This document shows positions 62,112 through 64,000 of a DNA stretch of 64,000 nt, piece after piece. The position numbers were made by a program, and so were the translations under genes. Within the stretch, counting starts at the first letter, position 1, and each line of letters begins with the position of its first letter. The DNA comes from Rhodococcus qingshengii (GTDB lineage: Bacteria > Actinomycetota > Actinomycetes > Mycobacteriales > Mycobacteriaceae). The stretch covers positions 186,001-250,000 of the forward strand of contig NZ_JAJNCL010000009.1 of NCBI RefSeq assembly GCF_021025955.1, in the 5' to 3' direction. Under the pieces are notes generated by a model that worked only from the letters and a program-made list of their open reading frames with translations, was not told where the DNA came from and did not search any database.

Positions 62112-62333
62112 TCAGTATCGCGAGTAGTGCTGAATTTCCTCGCGATCTGCAGCGCAGATGCACTTTCGATCGAGACCGCGGTCGGCAGTCACTGCGCAGA
62201 AGCGAACCCCGAGCGGATCGTGGGATTCCATACTGTGCTGACACGCCGGGCAGATCGACGGTGTTTTCTGATCCTCGTCAGTCGACTCGGATTGCCCTCG
62301 TGCATTCGACACATCGGACGGGTTCGACGCCAT
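62112..62333 (-). CDS. RGCVC-family small cysteine-rich protein
   Basis: 73 residues, GGAG seven bases before the ATG. Cysteine pattern CPACQHSMESHDPLGVRFC and then RGLDRKCICAAD; the family name comes from RGCVC, here RKCIC. Four or five Cys and a His could bind a metal ion. Converges with the membrane gene. Unknown role. Confidence 0.75.
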   Translation of the reverse strand: MASNPSDVSNARGQSESTDEDQKTPSICPACQHSMESHDPLGVRFCAVTADRGLDRKCICAADREEIQHYSRY

Positions 62334-62571
62334 ACAGGCGCTCCAGTTCTCGGCCGTTCGACCACAGACCGGGTTGGCGTCGAGGACGACATGGCTTGAC
62401 CGCGCATATTCGAATGACCCTCGACGTACCCCACGCTACTCGCTTCGGCACACCGGTTTGTACCAATTTCTGCCCACGCGACAATCCCGGTCGAGCAGGA
62501 TAGAACTACTGCACACACCATTTCCGTGCAGGATTCGAATTCGTGCAGCATTCGTCGTGAAAGGGCTTCTC

Positions 62572-62916
62572 GTGAACACTTTCCAACGTGTATCCGCCGC
62601 CGTGAACGTAGTGGTCCAACCACTGATCGGTGCTCCTATCGTAGGCAAACTACTGGGCCGTTCAATGACCGTCATCACCTACGTCGGACGCAAGTCCGGT
62701 CGCACCTTCAGCGCGCCCGTGTCCTACAAACGAAAAGGTGACCATGTGACAATCGGCGTTGCCATGCCGGACAAAAAGAGTTGGTGGCGCAATTTCTATC
62801 CGGAACAAGGTCCGATCGTTCTCCAACTGGACGGTATCGATCGCCCCGGCGAGGCACTCGCACACCGAAAAGGCAAGGGTGTCTACGTCTCCGTCGAACT
62901 CGCTCCCGTCGACTGA
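62572..62916 (+). CDS. Nitroreductase-family deazaflavin (F420)-dependent oxidoreductase
   Basis: 114 residues, GTG start with AAAGGG at six bases. Split beta-barrel: GRSMTVITYVGRKSGRTFSAPVSY (GRKSG binds F420), VTIGVAMPDKKSWWRNFYP (WWRN is the family signature). Related to Ddn, the enzyme that activates PA-824, and to F420H2-dependent quinone reductases. The C-terminus lacks the usual last helix. Supports an F420-making actinobacterium. Confidence 0.9.
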   Translation: MNTFQRVSAAVNVVVQPLIGAPIVGKLLGRSMTVITYVGRKSGRTFSAPVSYKRKGDHVTIGVAMPDKKSWWRNFYPEQGPIVLQLDGIDRPGEALAHRKGKGVYVSVELAPVD

Positions 62917-63142
62917 CGGGCTCGAACAGACACCGGCGCAATCATATTCAGCTCTCACCCGCCGCCTCGCGAGATCGTGGTGATTCAGATCTCGTGACGG
63001 TCGGGACCTTTGACCCTGTGCAATCGACACTCGGTCTCGCACCCTTCGACGCGGGTTTTTTTGTCGAACATAGGTCGGACAACCCGATCCTGTCGGGACA
63101 TTACCGTCCGGTAACATCGATGGCAGGCGTGAGCTGGAAGAG
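62917..63142. other. Intergenic region upstream of the response regulator
   Basis: 226 bases. GGGTTTTTTTGTCG at 63053-63066 contains a seven-base T-run, a possible end of the preceding transcript. The palindrome at 63101-63114 lies near the next start. Confidence 0.45.
63101..63114. promoter_or_regulatory. Palindrome upstream of the response regulator
   Basis: TTACCG-TC-CGGTAA, 29 bases before the GTG start at 63143. Perfect six-base arms. A candidate site for autoregulation by the response regulator or another dimeric regulator. Confidence 0.45.
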
Positions 63143-63883
63143 GTGACCACCGTGACGATCGGCATCTATCTGGTCGACGACCACGAGATCGTCCGTCGTG
63201 GATTGGCAGACCTGTTGAATCAGGTATCGGGATTCAATGTTGTGGGCGAGGCGTCGTGTGTTCGCGAAGCCTCGGTCGGAATACCCGAATGCCGACCCGA
63301 CGTGGTTGTCATGGACGTCAGACTTCCCGACGGCAACGGTGTGGAACTGTGCCGAGAACTGGCGTCGACCTACCCGGACGCGGCCACCTTAATGCTCACG
63401 TCGTACTCCGACGACGACGCACTGCTCGACGCCCTGATCGCCGGCGCGCGTGGATTCGTCCTCAAGAACATTCGCGGCCACGACCTGGTTTCAGCGATCC
63501 GTACGGTTGCTTCCGGCAAATCGCTGTTGAACACCCAGGCGGTGATCGGTTTGGTGCGGCGCATCCGATCCGAGCAGGAGTCGGGGACTGCGGCAACCCT
63601 GTTGACCGATCAGGAACTCTTGATCTTCGAGTTGATCGGCAAGGGACTGAGCAATCGAGAGATCAGCACGCACGCAGAACTCTCGGAAAAAACAGTCAAG
63701 AACTACGTTTCACGCATCCTCGAGAAACTGGGTCTCGAACGTCGAACGCAGGCTGCAGTTCTGGCGACAAAGCTTCGTGCGGGCACTTCTCACCCGGATC
63801 CTTCGGGCCAGGCGACTACTCACCTGCTGACGCCGTCCGGCTCGCCCTTCTCCGCCACCACGGGCACGCACCATGCCAGGTAG
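63143..63883 (+). CDS. NarL/DevR-type response regulator
   Basis: 246 residues (243 from the GTG at 63152). Receiver domain about 5-120 with LVDDHEIVRRGLADLL, VVVMDVRLPDGNG (phospho-Asp), MLTSYSDDDALLDALIAGARGFVLKN; LuxR-type helix-turn-helix about 155-212 with LTDQELLIFELIGKGLSNREI and LSEKTVKNYVSRILEKLGLERR. A 30-residue polar tail follows. Resembles DevR/DosR-type actinobacterial regulators. The next gene, overlapping its stop, is the likely sensor kinase. Confidence 0.93.
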   Translation: MTTVTIGIYLVDDHEIVRRGLADLLNQVSGFNVVGEASCVREASVGIPECRPDVVVMDVRLPDGNGVELCRELASTYPDAATLMLTSYSDDDALLDALIAGARGFVLKNIRGHDLVSAIRTVASGKSLLNTQAVIGLVRRIRSEQESGTAATLLTDQELLIFELIGKGLSNREISTHAELSEKTVKNYVSRILEKLGLERRTQAAVLATKLRAGTSHPDPSGQATTHLLTPSGSPFSATTGTHHAR

Positions 63884-64000
63884 CCGCGACGCGCTCATGC
63901 TCAGCCTTTTCGGCGACATCGCCGCAAGCGCCGAAGTGGCTGCTCTGAACCCGACTGCGATTCCCAAGCTGCTCAGTGCCGTGTTGACTGTCGGGTCCAC
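63873..64000 (+). CDS. Start of a GAF-type sensor kinase, cut by the window edge
   Basis: Only about 42 codons are present. The ATG at 63873 overlaps the response regulator stop by 11 bases (an ATG at 63897 is an alternative). It ends in LNPTAIPKLLSAVLTVGS, similar to the lead-in to the first GAF domain of DevS/DosT-type histidine kinases. Assigned mainly from position next to a DevR-like regulator. Confidence 0.6.
   Translation, partial: MPGSRDALMLSLFGDIAASAEVAALNPTAIPKLLSAVLTVGS

Overview
The window is high-GC actinobacterial chromosome. An MspA-type porin, WhiB, a SigF-type sigma factor with its RsbW-like partner, a wax-ester-synthase/DGAT-like acyltransferase, a KstD-type flavoprotein and two ANTAR proteins together point to a mycolic-acid-containing genus, most likely Rhodococcus (inference from gene content, not from a database match).

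Layout. 1-2.4 kb is the end of an envelope polysaccharide operon (BcsB-like protein plus a cut membrane protein). 3.4-22.3 kb is a dense general-stress region: CsbD and GlsB proteins; a tightly overlapping minus-strand Asp23/Gls24 envelope operon facing an ECF sigma gene that is itself coupled to an Asp23-like gene; a STAS protein coupled to trehalose-6-phosphate synthase; an HspR-like MerR regulator; Dps; PAS-ANTAR and GAF-ANTAR proteins; WhiB; anti-sigma/SigF; a second STAS protein; YihY; a cold-shock protein; and a CDGSH protein / iron redox enzyme / protein methyltransferase trio. 22.5-25.5 kb is a four-gene coupled operon (glycosyltransferase, acyl-CoA-dehydrogenase-like, PIG-L deacetylase, methyltransferase). 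25.6-30.5 kb is an amine-oxidation module: Tat-exported flavin amine oxidase, RidA lipoprotein, a private TatA, and a divergent APC permease with an IclR regulator. An SGNH hydrolase, two small membrane proteins, dcd and tRNA-Gly(CCC) follow.

Downstream of the tRNA, from 33.66 to about 45.6 kb, the content becomes accessory: few recognisable genes, long gaps, decayed fragments, a 929-residue exported protein with a putative C-terminal PD-(D/E)XK nuclease signature followed by candidate immunity genes, a GntR/ABC-transporter operon with a clear palindromic operator, and a membrane gene broken by an in-frame TGA. From 45.7 kb on the content is ordinary again: a secreted protein, a WS/DGAT-like enzyme, an MBL-fold hydrolase, Hsp20 behind a CIRCE element, a LysM/M23 peptidase, KstD, a GlcD-like oxidase, an M20 amidohydrolase, an MFS/HxlR pair, an F420-type oxidoreductase and the start of a two-component system.

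How it works together. The first third looks like one stress regulon: SigF with its anti-sigma factor, STAS regulators, Asp23 envelope proteins with their own ECF factor, trehalose synthesis, Dps, and GTTT/GGGTA-type promoters at two places. The most novel-looking points are the Asp23-ECF arrangement, STAS proteins lacking the phosphorylatable serine, the Tat amine oxidase/RidA/TatA module, the glycosyltransferase/PIG-L operon, and the exported putative nuclease with its neighbours. Starts were chosen from ribosome-binding sites and overlaps. Family names come from recognised motifs only, as no search was run.
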